Of a stretch of DNA of 35,412 nucleotides, positions 1-7,115 are shown one piece after another. The notes beneath the pieces were generated by a model. The model ran no database searches and was not told the DNA's origin. It saw only the letters and a list, made by a program, of their open reading frames with translations. The position numbers and the translations under genes were made by a program. The stretch lies in contig NZ_VSLZ01000013.1 in assembly GCF_010747475.1 (NCBI RefSeq), positions 1 to 35,412 on the forward strand. The letters are read 5' to 3'. The number at the start of each line of letters is the position of its first letter. Position 1 is the stretch's first letter. This DNA comes from Halorussus sp. MSC15.2. Lineage in GTDB: Archaea > Halobacteriota > Halobacteria > Halobacteriales > Haladaptataceae.

Positions 1-2
1 CG

Positions 3-345
3 ACCACGACGACTACCGAGACTCCGACGACCACGACTCGGACAACCACCACCACAACCGCACAACCCGGGATTCAGGCTGATACGACCACGACGACGAC
101 CGAGCAACCAACGACGACCACTGAACGGCCGACGACGACACCACAGACGACTACGACGACCGAACAGCCCACGACCACCACCACGACCCAGACGACAACC
201 ACCACGACTACAGACCGACCGACGACCACGACGACTCAGACGACTACAGAACGAACCACGACAACCACGACGGCACTGACGACGACCACGACCACCGAAC
301 AGCCCACGACAACGACGGCACAGACGACCACGACGACAACGGTGA
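3..345 (+). repeat. Low-complexity ACN (Thr) codon tract
   Basis: About 340 nt made almost entirely of Thr codons using all four synonyms (ACG, ACC, ACA, ACT), interspersed with Glu-Gln-Pro or Arg-Pro units. It is coding low complexity, not an intergenic satellite, and encodes the stalk of the overlapping surface protein. Confidence 0.85.
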
Positions 346-716
346 CCGGTGATTCGGCGGCCGTCACCCTCGCCAATCAGACCGCCGACGGGCAGGTCAC
401 CGTCGCGGCCGCCGACCTGCCCGAGGGCGGGTTCGTCGCGGTCTACGACCGGAGCGGGAACCTCGTCGGCGTCTCGGAGTACCTCGCTCCCGGCGAGTAC
501 GAGGACGTGCCCGTGCCGGTCAACGAGTCGCTGTCCGGCCAGCAGGTGGTGTTCGCCGCGGCCCATCGCGACACCGACGGCGACCGAACCTTCGGATTCG
601 TCGAGTCCGGCGGACGGGTCGATACGCTGTATCTCGACCCCGACGGCGAGATAGTCACCGACCCCGCAGTCGTCGAGTTCCCGACGGACAACGCGACGGC
701 GACGACAGCGGGATAG
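3..716 (+). CDS. Thr-rich surface protein with C-terminal DUF7282-like domain (5' partial)
   Basis: The reading frame is already open at the window edge, so the true start is upstream. The first ~115 codons are a low-complexity stretch of Thr broken by short EQP, ERP and DRP units, the mucin-like, probably O-glycosylated stalk seen in haloarchaeal surface proteins. About 120 residues of globular sequence follow, with alternating hydrophobic strands and phrases such as VTLANQTADGQVTV, GGFVAVYD and LAPGEYEDVPVPV. From memory of the family this resembles the haloarchaeal DUF7282 beta-sandwich domain. The C-terminus (ATATTAG) has no PGF-CTERM motif or membrane helix, so any anchor must be N-terminal or absent. 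It is probably secreted. Function is unknown; the domain name is recognised by pattern, not by search. Confidence 0.75.
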   Translation, partial: TTTTTETPTTTTRTTTTTTAQPGIQADTTTTTTEQPTTTTERPTTTPQTTTTTEQPTTTTTTQTTTTTTTDRPTTTTTQTTTERTTTTTTALTTTTTTEQPTTTTAQTTTTTTVTGDSAAVTLANQTADGQVTVAAADLPEGGFVAVYDRSGNLVGVSEYLAPGEYEDVPVPVNESLSGQQVVFAAAHRDTDGDRTFGFVESGGRVDTLYLDPDGEIVTDPAVVEFPTDNATATTAG

Positions 717-734
717 CCCACTTTATTTCGACGC

Positions 735-741
735 TTCTATA
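735..741 (+). promoter_or_regulatory. Box A (TTCTATA) for the gene at 766
   Basis: The TATA-like element is centred about 28 nt before the ATG at 766, the spacing expected for a leaderless haloarchaeal transcript. A second candidate (TTTATTT, 722-728) lies farther upstream. Confidence 0.45.
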
Positions 742-765
742 GGTCGGCGGTGACCTCGTTGTGGC

Positions 766-1083
766 ATGGGAAGTCACGGCAGGACCGCAAGCACGGCAGG
801 GGGACCCCGGCTACCCGACGCGGTTCCGTTCGACCTGACGACCGTGACGCGACTCAGTTGGGAGTTAGGGTCGCAGGTCGTCTCGGACGCGACGCGACTG
901 TCCGAGTGGGAACACGCCACGTCGGGACGGAGGCTCGCCGTCTACGACGCAACCGACCACACCGTCGTCCTCGGCGTCCGGACGCCGGTCGGGCGCGAAC
1001 GCTTCTTCGGAGCGACGAAGCACGACGTGGACGCGAAGCGGTCGCGCCTCCGCGACGCCGAGAACTGGCGGCGATGCGAGTAA
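766..1083 (+). CDS. Small conserved-looking haloarchaeal protein, function unknown
   Basis: A 105-residue protein I do not recognise. The composition is that of a real haloarchaeal gene, unlike the Arg-rich overlapping frame that starts at 750. Residues ~20-90 have a plausible mixed alpha/beta pattern (VTRLSWELGSQVVSDATRL, then RRLAVYDATDHTVVLGVRT). There is no signal peptide, membrane helix or metal-binding motif. It follows the surface protein by 49 nt, but a box A at 735-741 supports its own leaderless promoter. Probably cytosolic; role unknown. Confidence 0.6.
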   Translation: MGSHGRTASTAGGPRLPDAVPFDLTTVTRLSWELGSQVVSDATRLSEWEHATSGRRLAVYDATDHTVVLGVRTPVGRERFFGATKHDVDAKRSRLRDAENWRRCE

Positions 1084-1114
1084 CAGAGAACCGAATCGAG
1101 CGCGGTTTTCGCGT

Positions 1115-1342
1115 CTATCGGGCGTAGAGTTTCTTCCCGAGGAGCGGCGCGAGCGTGACCCCGTCGTCGGGCGAGACCGCGGCGTAGGGCCGCGAGACCG
1201 GGCCGAAGACGTCCACCACGCGACCGACCTCGTTCAGTTGCTCGTCGATGGCCTGCGTGCCGACGTTCGGGGGGTCGTCGTCGGGACACCGGACGACGGC
1301 GAGACCCTGCGCCGTCCGGACGACTTCGCCGAGCGCCTCCAT
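1115..1342 (-). CDS. gar1: H/ACA snoRNP-like protein Gar1
   Basis: A 75-residue protein with the archaeal Gar1 pattern: LGEVVRTAQGLAVVRC near the start, then a short beta-barrel (VGRVVDVFGPVSRPYAAV) and a basic LLGKKLYAR end. Gar1 binds Cbf5 in H/ACA guide ribonucleoproteins and assists pseudouridine formation in rRNA. The longer in-frame extension upstream is Arg-rich and antisense to srp19. The ATG at 1342 is preferred because it overlaps the srp19 stop by one base (TGATG), implying translational coupling. The length fits the short archaeal form. A srp19-gar1 pair is, as far as I know, a common archaeal arrangement. Confidence 0.88.
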   Translation of the reverse strand: MEALGEVVRTAQGLAVVRCPDDDPPNVGTQAIDEQLNEVGRVVDVFGPVSRPYAAVSPDDGVTLAPLLGKKLYAR

Positions 1343-1623
1343 CACTCTCGGAGCGCCGCGACGTACGCCGCGACCGCCTGAATCAGGTCGTTCTTCGTCG
1401 AGTCGTCGGCGTTCTGGACCAGCACGCGACCCCGCTCGTTCCAGTTCTCGCGGGAGTAGGCCTTGTCGCGTTCGATTATCGCGTCGTAGCCCACCTGCTG
1501 GACTGCCTGAGCGATTTCGTCCACCGTCGGCTCCTCGACGGCCATCTCGGCGGCCACCCGGCGTCCCTCGTTGCGACTCTTCGCCGCGTCGAAGTACGCA
1601 GGCCACAGCACTTTCTCGACCAT
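1342..1623 (-). CDS. srp19: Signal recognition particle protein Srp19
   Basis: A 93-residue protein matching archaeal SRP19. It begins [20 protein letters not shown] with the conserved Tyr-Phe-Asp and the basic GRR that follows, then [18 protein letters not shown] and a basic strand ending GRVLVQ. SRP19 binds 7S RNA helices 6 and 8 and promotes SRP54 binding for co-translational targeting to the membrane, relevant here because several secreted proteins are nearby. It is the first gene of a pair with gar1 (one-base overlap). A box A (GTTTAACG, 1645-1652) centred about 26 nt before the ATG supports this start and a leaderless transcript. Confidence 0.95.
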   Translation of the reverse strand: MVEKVLWPAYFDAAKSRNEGRRVAAEMAVEEPTVDEIAQAVQQVGYDAIIERDKAYSRENWNERGRVLVQNADDSTKNDLIQAVAAYVAALRE

Positions 1624-1626
1624 ACG

Positions 1627-2844
1627 TCAACGTCTCTCCCCGGCCGTTAAACACCTTAGGAAAACAGCGAACGGAACAGCGCGTTCAGGGACGACGCGCG
1701 AGCAGGGCCGCACCGGCGAGCGCGCGAGCGTCGCGGAGACGCCGAACCCGGGGATGCTCCCCGACGAACTGTCGGTCGCGGTCGCAGTCGTCGTGTCCGC
1801 CTGCATCGCACCCTCTTCGGTGGTCGTCTCGGGCGCTTCAGTCGTCGTCTGGGTCGTGTCAGTGGTCTCGACCGTCGTCGTGGCGTTGGCCGCCGCGTAG
1901 GCCTCGGGGTGGAACGCCTTCGCCATCTGCACCACGGCGTTGACGACTCGCGGTGCGGGCTGGCTGATGTTCTCGTTGGTGACCGTGATGACCTGGTCGT
2001 TCTTCACCGCCGCGGTGCCGTTGTAGGCGTCGGTCTTCGGGTAGACGCCGTACTGGCCGATTTGGACTATCCACTCGGGGTTCTGCTGGACGATGACCTC
2101 CTCGCTTATCTGGCCGTAGCCCGAGATGTTCGCTTCGGCCGCGATGTTGGTCCCACCGGCGAGTTCGACCATGTTGCCGATGAAGGTGCCCGCTCCGGCG
2201 GTGTAGCCACCGCCCACGGAGACGAACACGCGCGGTCGCTCGGAGTTCTCGACCGCCTGCCGGACGGTCTCGATTCGGTCTTTCATGGACGCGACCGTCT
2301 CGTTAGCGGCTTCGCAGTTCCCGGTGAGTTCCCCCGTCAGTCGGGTCTTGGCGTAGATGTCCTCGACCGAACTGGCGAACCCGAACCGGAAGACGGTCAG
2401 TCCGGCGTCGCGGAGTCGCTGGACCGTCTCGTTCGAGATGACGTTCGGTGCGAGGACGAGGTCGGGTTCCGTCGAGACGACCTTCTCGACGTTGACCTGC
2501 GTCTGTCCCGCGCCGGAGACGTTAGTACGGGACTCGGCCCCCTCCAGATACGAGGCGTACTGCGAGACGCCGACGACCTGTTCCTTCCCGCCGATTTCCC
2601 ACATCGTCTGGGCCGCGCTCGGCGAGAGCGTGACGACTCGTTCCGGTTTCTGTTCGACCGTCACTTCGGTTCCCGTCGCGTCCGTCTCCGTGACGGGGAA
2701 CGAACAGTCCGCCTGCGCCGCGCTCGCTCGGACGTCGGTCCCGACGTCGGCGTCGGTCCCGGTCACGGCCGTCGCACCCACCGGAGCGACGCCCGCCGCG
2801 AGCAACAACAGTACCGCAAACACGCTCGTGACCTTCTGTCTCAT
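1627..2844 (-). CDS. btuF: Cobalamin ABC transporter substrate-binding protein BtuF, PGF-CTERM tail frameshifted
   Basis: 405 residues as read. An N-terminal Sec signal (residues ~1-26, hydrophobic [15 protein letters not shown]) precedes a Peripla_BP_2 domain (~48-315: [57 protein letters not shown]). A Thr-rich linker and [12 protein letters not shown] at ~363-374 follow, the start of a PGF-CTERM sorting signal. After that the frame is wrong: a charged, non-helical 31-residue tail replaces the membrane helix. One extra base near 1718-1728 would restore [12 protein letters not shown] and a stop at 1685. BtuF captures corrinoids outside the cell and delivers them to BtuC. It is divergent from btuC, with overlapping promoters. 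The frameshift may be real or a sequencing error. Confidence 0.9.
   Translation of the reverse strand: MRQKVTSVFAVLLLLAAGVAPVGATAVTGTDADVGTDVRASAAQADCSFPVTETDATGTEVTVEQKPERVVTLSPSAAQTMWEIGGKEQVVGVSQYASYLEGAESRTNVSGAGQTQVNVEKVVSTEPDLVLAPNVISNETVQRLRDAGLTVFRFGFASSVEDIYAKTRLTGELTGNCEAANETVASMKDRIETVRQAVENSERPRVFVSVGGGYTAGAGTFIGNMVELAGGTNIAAEANISGYGQISEEVIVQQNPEWIVQIGQYGVYPKTDAYNGTAAVKNDQVITVTNENISQPAPRVVNAVVQMAKAFHPEAYAAANATTTVETTDTTQTTTEAPETTTEEGAMQADTTTATATDSSSGSIPGFGVSATLARSPVRPCSRVVPERAVPFAVFLRCLTAGERR
1645..1652 (-). promoter_or_regulatory. Box A for srp19-gar1
   Basis: GTTTAACG on the minus strand, centred ~26 nt before the srp19 ATG. The frameshifted tail of btuF reads across it, whereas the repaired btuF would stop at 1685, upstream of it. 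Confidence 0.6.
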
Positions 2845-2866
2845 GCGTTTCCCACTCCGACCGTGT

Positions 2867-2883
2867 CCAATAAGTATTTACCT
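2867..2883. promoter_or_regulatory. Face-to-face box A elements of btuF and btuC
   Basis: Minus-strand CTTATTGG (2867-2874) is centred 27 nt before the btuF ATG. Plus-strand TATTTACCT (2875-2883) is centred 27 nt before the btuC ATG. The two boxes abut within the 61-nt spacer, so transcription factor binding at one should affect the other. Confidence 0.6.
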
Positions 2884-2905
2884 AAAGCAAACTGGCTTTC
2901 AGGTG

Positions 2906-4006
2906 ATGCGACAGGGTGCGCGAGTCGTCGGATGGTCGTCCGGACTAGCCGCCGCGCTGGGGGTCGTGGTGGTGGTGAGCGCGGCCGTCGGCCCGGTGCC
3001 CATCGACTACCTCGTGGTGGCGAAGGTGTTGCTGAACGCGCTCGCAGTACCCGCGGGGGTCGGCGTCGCCGACCGGACGCTCCGAATCGCGGGACTCGCC
3101 GTCACGATGCCCGTGCCGACCGTCGAGTTCGCGCCGATATTTCACTTCGCCGCGCCCGATACCGCCCGGACCATCGTGATGACGCTCCGCCTGCCACGAA
3201 TCGCGCTCGGGGCGGTCGTCGGACTGGCGCTCTCGACCGCTGGCGTCGTCATGCAGGGGTTCTTCCGGAACCCGATGGCCGACCCCTCGATAATCGGGGT
3301 CTCGTCGGGCGCGGCGGTGGGCGCGGTGGCGACCATCGCGCTCCCGCTGGCGGTCCCCTTCTCGCTCCCGACCGCCGCCTTCGTCGGCGCTATCGCGGCC
3401 GCGTTCGGAGTCTACGTGCTGGCGACGGAGGACGGCCGGACGCCGGTCGCCACCCTCCTGCTGGCGGGCGTGGCGGTCCAGACGTTCCTCGGCGCGGTGG
3501 TCTCGTTCCTGCTCCTCCAGACGGGCGAGAGCATGGAGCGGGCGGTGTTCTGGCTGATGGGCCACCTCCACCTCGCGTCGTGGGAGGACGTGCGACTCGT
3601 CCTCCCGGTCGCGGTCCTCGGATTCGCGGTCCTGATGGCCTACGCCCGGGACCTGAACGTCCTCCTGCTCGGCGAGGAGGACGCTCACGCGCTCGGCGTG
3701 GAGGTTGAGTGGACCAAGCGCCTCCTGCTGGCGGTCGCCAGCGTGATGACTGGCGCGGCGGTGGCAGTCACGGGCGTCATCGGCTTCGTCGGTCTGGTGG
3801 TGCCCCACGTCATGCGACTGCTGGTCGGCCCGGACCACCGAATCCTGCTCCCCACGTCGGCGCTCGCTGGCGCGACGTTCCTCGTCGCCACCGACACCGT
3901 GGCGCGTTCGGGCACGGCGGAACTCCCGGTCGGCATCGTGACCGCGTTCCTCGGCGCGCCGTTCTTCCTCTACCTGCTCCGCAAGCGGGAGGTGCACGCG
4001 CTGTGA
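2906..4006 (+). CDS. btuC: Cobalamin ABC transporter permease BtuC (FecCD family)
   Basis: A 366-residue polytopic membrane protein of the FecCD/BtuC type. Recognisable family phrases are [19 protein letters not shown] followed by [22 protein letters not shown] (the conserved N-P-[LM]-A-[DE]-P element), then [11 protein letters not shown], and near the C-terminus [19 protein letters not shown], the coupling-helix region that contacts the ATPase. About ten helices are expected. It forms the pore of the BtuCDF importer. The ATG at 2906 (or the GTG one codon upstream) has a box A at the right distance; the in-frame upstream extension is antisense to btuF and rejected. It is followed after 268 nt by btuD. 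Confidence 0.93.
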   Translation: MRQGARVVGWSSGLAAALGVVVVVSAAVGPVPIDYLVVAKVLLNALAVPAGVGVADRTLRIAGLAVTMPVPTVEFAPIFHFAAPDTARTIVMTLRLPRIALGAVVGLALSTAGVVMQGFFRNPMADPSIIGVSSGAAVGAVATIALPLAVPFSLPTAAFVGAIAAAFGVYVLATEDGRTPVATLLLAGVAVQTFLGAVVSFLLLQTGESMERAVFWLMGHLHLASWEDVRLVLPVAVLGFAVLMAYARDLNVLLLGEEDAHALGVEVEWTKRLLLAVASVMTGAAVAVTGVIGFVGLVVPHVMRLLVGPDHRILLPTSALAGATFLVATDTVARSGTAELPVGIVTAFLGAPFFLYLLRKREVHAL

Positions 4007-4077
4007 ACCGACGTTTCTACCGGCGGCGAAACTACCACTTCCGACAGGGTTGCGCTCGACTCGTCGTACCACGGTCC

Positions 4078-4195
4078 GGGTGGACTGAAAGGGGCCGCCC
4101 GGTTGCGTTTACGTGGTCGTCTGGCCGACCCCTATCTGCGTGCGGTTTGCGCAGATATGTCGGCCAGCGACCGCGACCGGTCGGGGGCTTTCTAA
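4078..4195. repeat. Structured intergenic element with GAAAG...CTTTC ends, possible dispersed repeat
   Basis: This stretch inside the btuC-btuD spacer begins with GGACTGAAAGGGGCCGCCC and ends GGGGGCTTTCTAA, so the outer parts carry inverted GAAAG/CTTTC. In the middle is a strong inverted repeat (4121-4167). I recall similar tracts scattered in intergenic regions of other haloarchaeal genomes, but could not search for them. It has no convincing protein; the 70-residue minus-strand frame across it is Pro/Arg-rich. Confidence 0.45.
4121..4167. other. 47-nt hairpin in the btuC-btuD spacer
   Basis: The left arm CTGGCCGACCCCTATCTGCG pairs with the right arm CGCAGATATGTCGGCCAG around a 9-nt loop, interrupted only by a small internal bulge (CCCT opposite AT). 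As RNA it would be a stable stem able to act as attenuator, processing site or terminator between btuC and btuD; as DNA it resembles the core of a mobile intergenic repeat. Confidence 0.7.
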
Positions 4196-4274
4196 ACGGT
4201 CTCGACGGAGCCTGTAGACCCTGCTTCAGTGCCGGAATGAACACCGAGAGGAACGTTTCTGCGGAGAACTAATC

Positions 4275-5549
4275 ATGATAGAGATAGACGACGTCGCGGT
4301 CGAACTCGGCGGGAACCGCATCCTCGATGGGGTGACGACCACCGTCGAGGACGGCCAGTTCGTCGGTCTGGTCGGGCCGAACGGCGCGGGCAAGACGACC
4401 CTGCTCCGGACCATCAACGGGGTCGTCGAACCCGACCGCGGCGAGGTCCGGGTCGGCGGCGACCCGGTCGCCTCGCTCTCGTCGAAGGAGACGAGTCGCC
4501 GGGTCGCGGTCGTCCCGCAGGACACGACGCTCTCGTTCGACTTCCCGGTCGAGGAGGTCGTGGCGATGGGCCGCCACCCCTACCGGTCGCGGTTCTCGGG
4601 CGGCGCGGAACCGGCGGACGGTCCGTCCGACCGCGAGCGCGTGACCGCCGCGATGGAGCGCACCGAAGTCTCGGCGTTCGCGGACCGCTCCATCACCGCG
4701 GTGTCGGGCGGCGAGCGCCAGCGCGTCCTGCTGGCGCGGGCGCTGGCCCAAGACACCCCCGCGCTCCTGCTGGACGAACCCACTGCCAGCCTCGACATCA
4801 ACCATCAGGTCCGGACGCTCGAACTCGTCCAGGAACTGGTGGACGAGGACGACAAGACCGTGGTGGCGGCCATCCACGACCTCAACCTCGCGGCCCACTA
4901 CTGCGACGAACTCCGCCTGCTCTCGGGCGGCCGTGTCCGCGCCAGCGGCGACCCCGAGACCGTCCTCGCCGAGGACCACCTCGAAGCGGCCTTCGACACG
5001 CGGGCGGTGGTCTCCAGCCATCCCGTGACCGGTTCGACCTACGTCACGGCCCTGCCCGAACGCCCGGTCGAACGAGAGGGCCGCGTCCACGTCGTCGGCG
5101 GGGGCGGGACCGTCTCGCGCCTGCTCTACGTGCTGTCGGCCGCGGGCTACGAGGTGTCGGTCGGCGCGCTCAACGAGGGCGACTCCGACCTCGATACCGC
5201 GCAGTCGCTCGGTCTCGACGCCGTGACCGAGGAACCGTTCGCCCCGGTCGGCGACGACGCCCGCCGCGCGGTCGAGTCCCGAGTTCGGGAGGCCGACGTG
5301 ACTGTACTGGCTGACGTGGAGGTCGGTGCGGGCAACCTCGCCAACCTCCGGGCCGCCCGCGAGGCCGACTCCGTGGTCGTAGTCGAGGAACGGCCCTTCG
5401 AGGAGCGCAACTACGCCGGGAGCGACGCCGCCGCGCTCTACCGGGAACTCTGCGAGCGCGGGCGCGTCGTCGGCCCGGACGAACTCCTCACGGCGGTGGA
5501 GGCGGCGGTGGACCCGCCGAGCGAGCGCGCGGGTCGGGCGGCCGAGTGA
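4275..5549 (+). CDS. btuD: Cobalamin ABC transporter ATPase BtuD with C-terminal extension
   Basis: 424 residues. Residues ~1-255 are an ABC ATPase: Walker A GPNGAGKT (34-41), Q-loop Gln82, signature SGGERQR (144-150), Walker B ALLLDEP (163-169) and switch His201. It energises corrinoid import through BtuC. Residues ~265-415 form an additional domain starting VHVVGGGGTVSRLLYVL, an alpha/beta Rossmann-like fold with a Gly-rich first loop; as I recall such tails occur on archaeal BtuD proteins, and their role is unclear. The start is supported by a Shine-Dalgarno GGAG 8 nt upstream (4263-4266), unlike the leaderless genes around it. This suggests a leadered mRNA, probably shared with btuC or starting in the spacer. 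Confidence 0.93.
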   Translation: MIEIDDVAVELGGNRILDGVTTTVEDGQFVGLVGPNGAGKTTLLRTINGVVEPDRGEVRVGGDPVASLSSKETSRRVAVVPQDTTLSFDFPVEEVVAMGRHPYRSRFSGGAEPADGPSDRERVTAAMERTEVSAFADRSITAVSGGERQRVLLARALAQDTPALLLDEPTASLDINHQVRTLELVQELVDEDDKTVVAAIHDLNLAAHYCDELRLLSGGRVRASGDPETVLAEDHLEAAFDTRAVVSSHPVTGSTYVTALPERPVEREGRVHVVGGGGTVSRLLYVLSAAGYEVSVGALNEGDSDLDTAQSLGLDAVTEEPFAPVGDDARRAVESRVREADVTVLADVEVGAGNLANLRAAREADSVVVVEERPFEERNYAGSDAAALYRELCERGRVVGPDELLTAVEAAVDPPSERAGRAAE

Positions 5550-5598
5550 GCGGTCGAAGTCACAACTGACTTGTCAGCAGTGCCGGAACTCGACGACG

Positions 5599-6593
5599 AT
5601 GCCCTCCACTGTCTCCCGACGGGAACTGCTGGCGGCCGGTGTGGCGGTCGGCGTCGCGGGGTCGAGCGGTTGCCTCGACGCGATTCGCGGTTCGTCCCGA
5701 GACCGGACCGACGAGCGACGACTCAAACTACTCCTCCACGACGAGTCGGCGACGCTCCGCGAGAAGTACGTCGCCGACCTCGAGGGGAACCGGCCCGAGT
5801 GGGACGAGGAAGCCTTCGCGGCCGCGCTCGACGGCGAGTCGTACACGACCCAGTACCGCGAACCCTTCTACGCGCGAGACGAACCCAAGTACGCCGAGCG
5901 CGACGGGACCTACTACCGACTCGGGTCCGTCGTCGTCGGCGAGGCGACGGCGACTCGTCCCGTCCTGCGACTCACCTCGGTCGGACGGCCCGACGAACTG
6001 GATTCGGTGCCCGACCACGTCGCACACGACGACCTGCCCGAGACCGACCGACGGGCGGTCAAAGTCGCCCAGATGGCGGCCCGCGCTCGCGCAACCCGGG
6101 CGGCGTTCCGCGACGTCTGGTCCAGCGCGGCGGCTACGTCTACCGCGACGAGCGACGGACGGCGGACAGTCGCCTCCTCGGTGAGTCGGGACCGAGCCAC
6201 GTCGAGTACCGTGACAGAATCTACGCGGTCGAGGTGTCGCGCGAGACGTTCCACGAACCGGTGTATCGCGCCGAGGTGGAACCGGTCGCCGAGTCGCCCG
6301 ACGAGATGGAGGCGGTGCTTCGCGCGCAGTTCGTCGAGGGGCGGTTCGACCGCCGCGACCTCTCCGAGGAGGAACGCTCGATTCTCCGGGCGGCGCAGGG
6401 CAACAGCGGGTACAGCGAGTCCCACCCGTACTCCGTCGCGTACCGGTCGCTGCTGAAGCGACTCGGCCAGCGCGCGTACCTCGACGGAAACGTCGAGAAG
6501 GACGCGCCAGCGGACTCGACTCGCCACGAGATACTCCGGTACGACGACGAGTACCACGAGTACTGGTTGCGGTTCGTCGGGACCGAACAGTGA
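5599..6593 (+). pseudogene. Tat-exported lipoprotein, function unknown, split by a single-base frameshift
   Basis: The first half (5599 to ~6117) begins MPSTVSRRELLAAG with a twin-arginine motif (SRRELL) and a lipobox-like end AGSSGC (Cys24), so a Tat lipoprotein is expected. It reads sensibly to AAFRDV, then becomes Ser/Thr/Arg junk. From 6120 a different frame continues sensibly (VQRGGYVYRDERR ... HEYWLRFVGTEQ) to the stop at 6593. One inserted base near 6117-6120 would give DVLVQRGGYVYRDE and a ~331-residue protein rich in Tyr, Arg and Glu. I recognise no family. Either the gene is recently broken or the base was lost in sequencing. It lies 49 nt after btuD on the same strand, but any link to cobalamin is unproven. 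Confidence 0.75.
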
Positions 6594-6659
6594 CCGCGTC
6601 GCGGGAGTCGTCGGACCCGACTCCCGCCGCGACCCGCTACCGGGTCACCTCGAAACGTG

Positions 6660-6968
6660 CTAGTTCGCGGCGAGTTCGTACTGCTGGGCCAACTCGAACA
6701 GCATCAGCGCCGCGAACGTGCTGGCCGCGAGCAGCACCAACCCGGTGATGCCGACCTCGACGTTGGGCGCGGCCACGCTCGCGGTGCCGAGTAATACGCC
6801 CGAAACCAGCGCGGCGAGTATCCGGACCGGTCGGGGGAGGTTCGCACACCGCTGGGCGAGCGTCGGGTCGAGTCCGACGATGCGGGTCCAGACCACGTAG
6901 AGCGAGACGACGAACAGGAAGGCGAGCAGACCGACACCCAGCAGGAGGGCGAACTTCGCGGGATACAT
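6660..6968 (-). CDS. Small three-helix membrane protein, unknown
   Basis: 102 residues starting MYPAKFALLLGVG. Three hydrophobic segments (~residues 5-27, 46-64 and 70-92), with a loop containing the positively charged AQRCANLPRPVR. No cofactor or catalytic motif is visible. A longer start at 7001 adds MYEPLRCWKQE, but a TATA-like TTATGTA at about 6997-7003 sits too close to that codon and at a better distance from the ATG at 6968. It is convergent with the broken lipoprotein and divergent from crtD. Probably an integral membrane protein of haloarchaea; role unknown. Confidence 0.65.
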   Translation of the reverse strand: MYPAKFALLLGVGLLAFLFVVSLYVVWTRIVGLDPTLAQRCANLPRPVRILAALVSGVLLGTASVAAPNVEVGITGLVLLAASTFAALMLFELAQQYELAAN

Positions 6969-7084
6969 CTCCTGTTTCCAACAGCGTAAGGGTTCATACA
7001 TAAGTGCATCGGTGATAGGTCTCGGTTCCGAGAGTCAGACTCGGGACGTCTCGGTGTCCGTGTGGCAGTCGGAGTCGGCGCGGC

Positions 7085-7112
7085 AATTATGTGACTCGCG
7101 CCCTGAGAGGGC
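7085..7112 (+). promoter_or_regulatory. crtD promoter: box A plus small palindrome
   Basis: AATTAT (7085-7090) is centred 28 nt before the crtD ATG. Between it and the start lies GCCCT-GAG-AGGGC (7100-7112), a 5-bp inverted repeat in the position where a repressor could block initiation. The operator idea is inference. Confidence 0.45.
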
Positions 7113-7115
7113 GGT

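Noticed and set aside
1-345. Apparent tandem repeat suggesting a mobile element end
   Set aside because: Reads as a continuous Thr-rich coding stretch joined to a globular domain; no transposase or terminal repeats.
2357-2905. In-frame upstream extension of btuC
   Set aside because: Antisense to btuF, low hydrophobicity, and crosses the divergent promoter; BtuC families start where ATG 2906 does.
1909-3708. 599-codon plus-strand frame across btuF and btuC
   Set aside because: Arg/Asp/Gly-rich antisense and out-of-frame reading of two well-supported genes; no domain visible.
4032-4244. 70-residue minus-strand frame in the btuC-btuD spacer
   Set aside because: Pro/Arg/Gly-rich with no conserved pattern, and it covers the hairpin element; better explained as non-coding structure.
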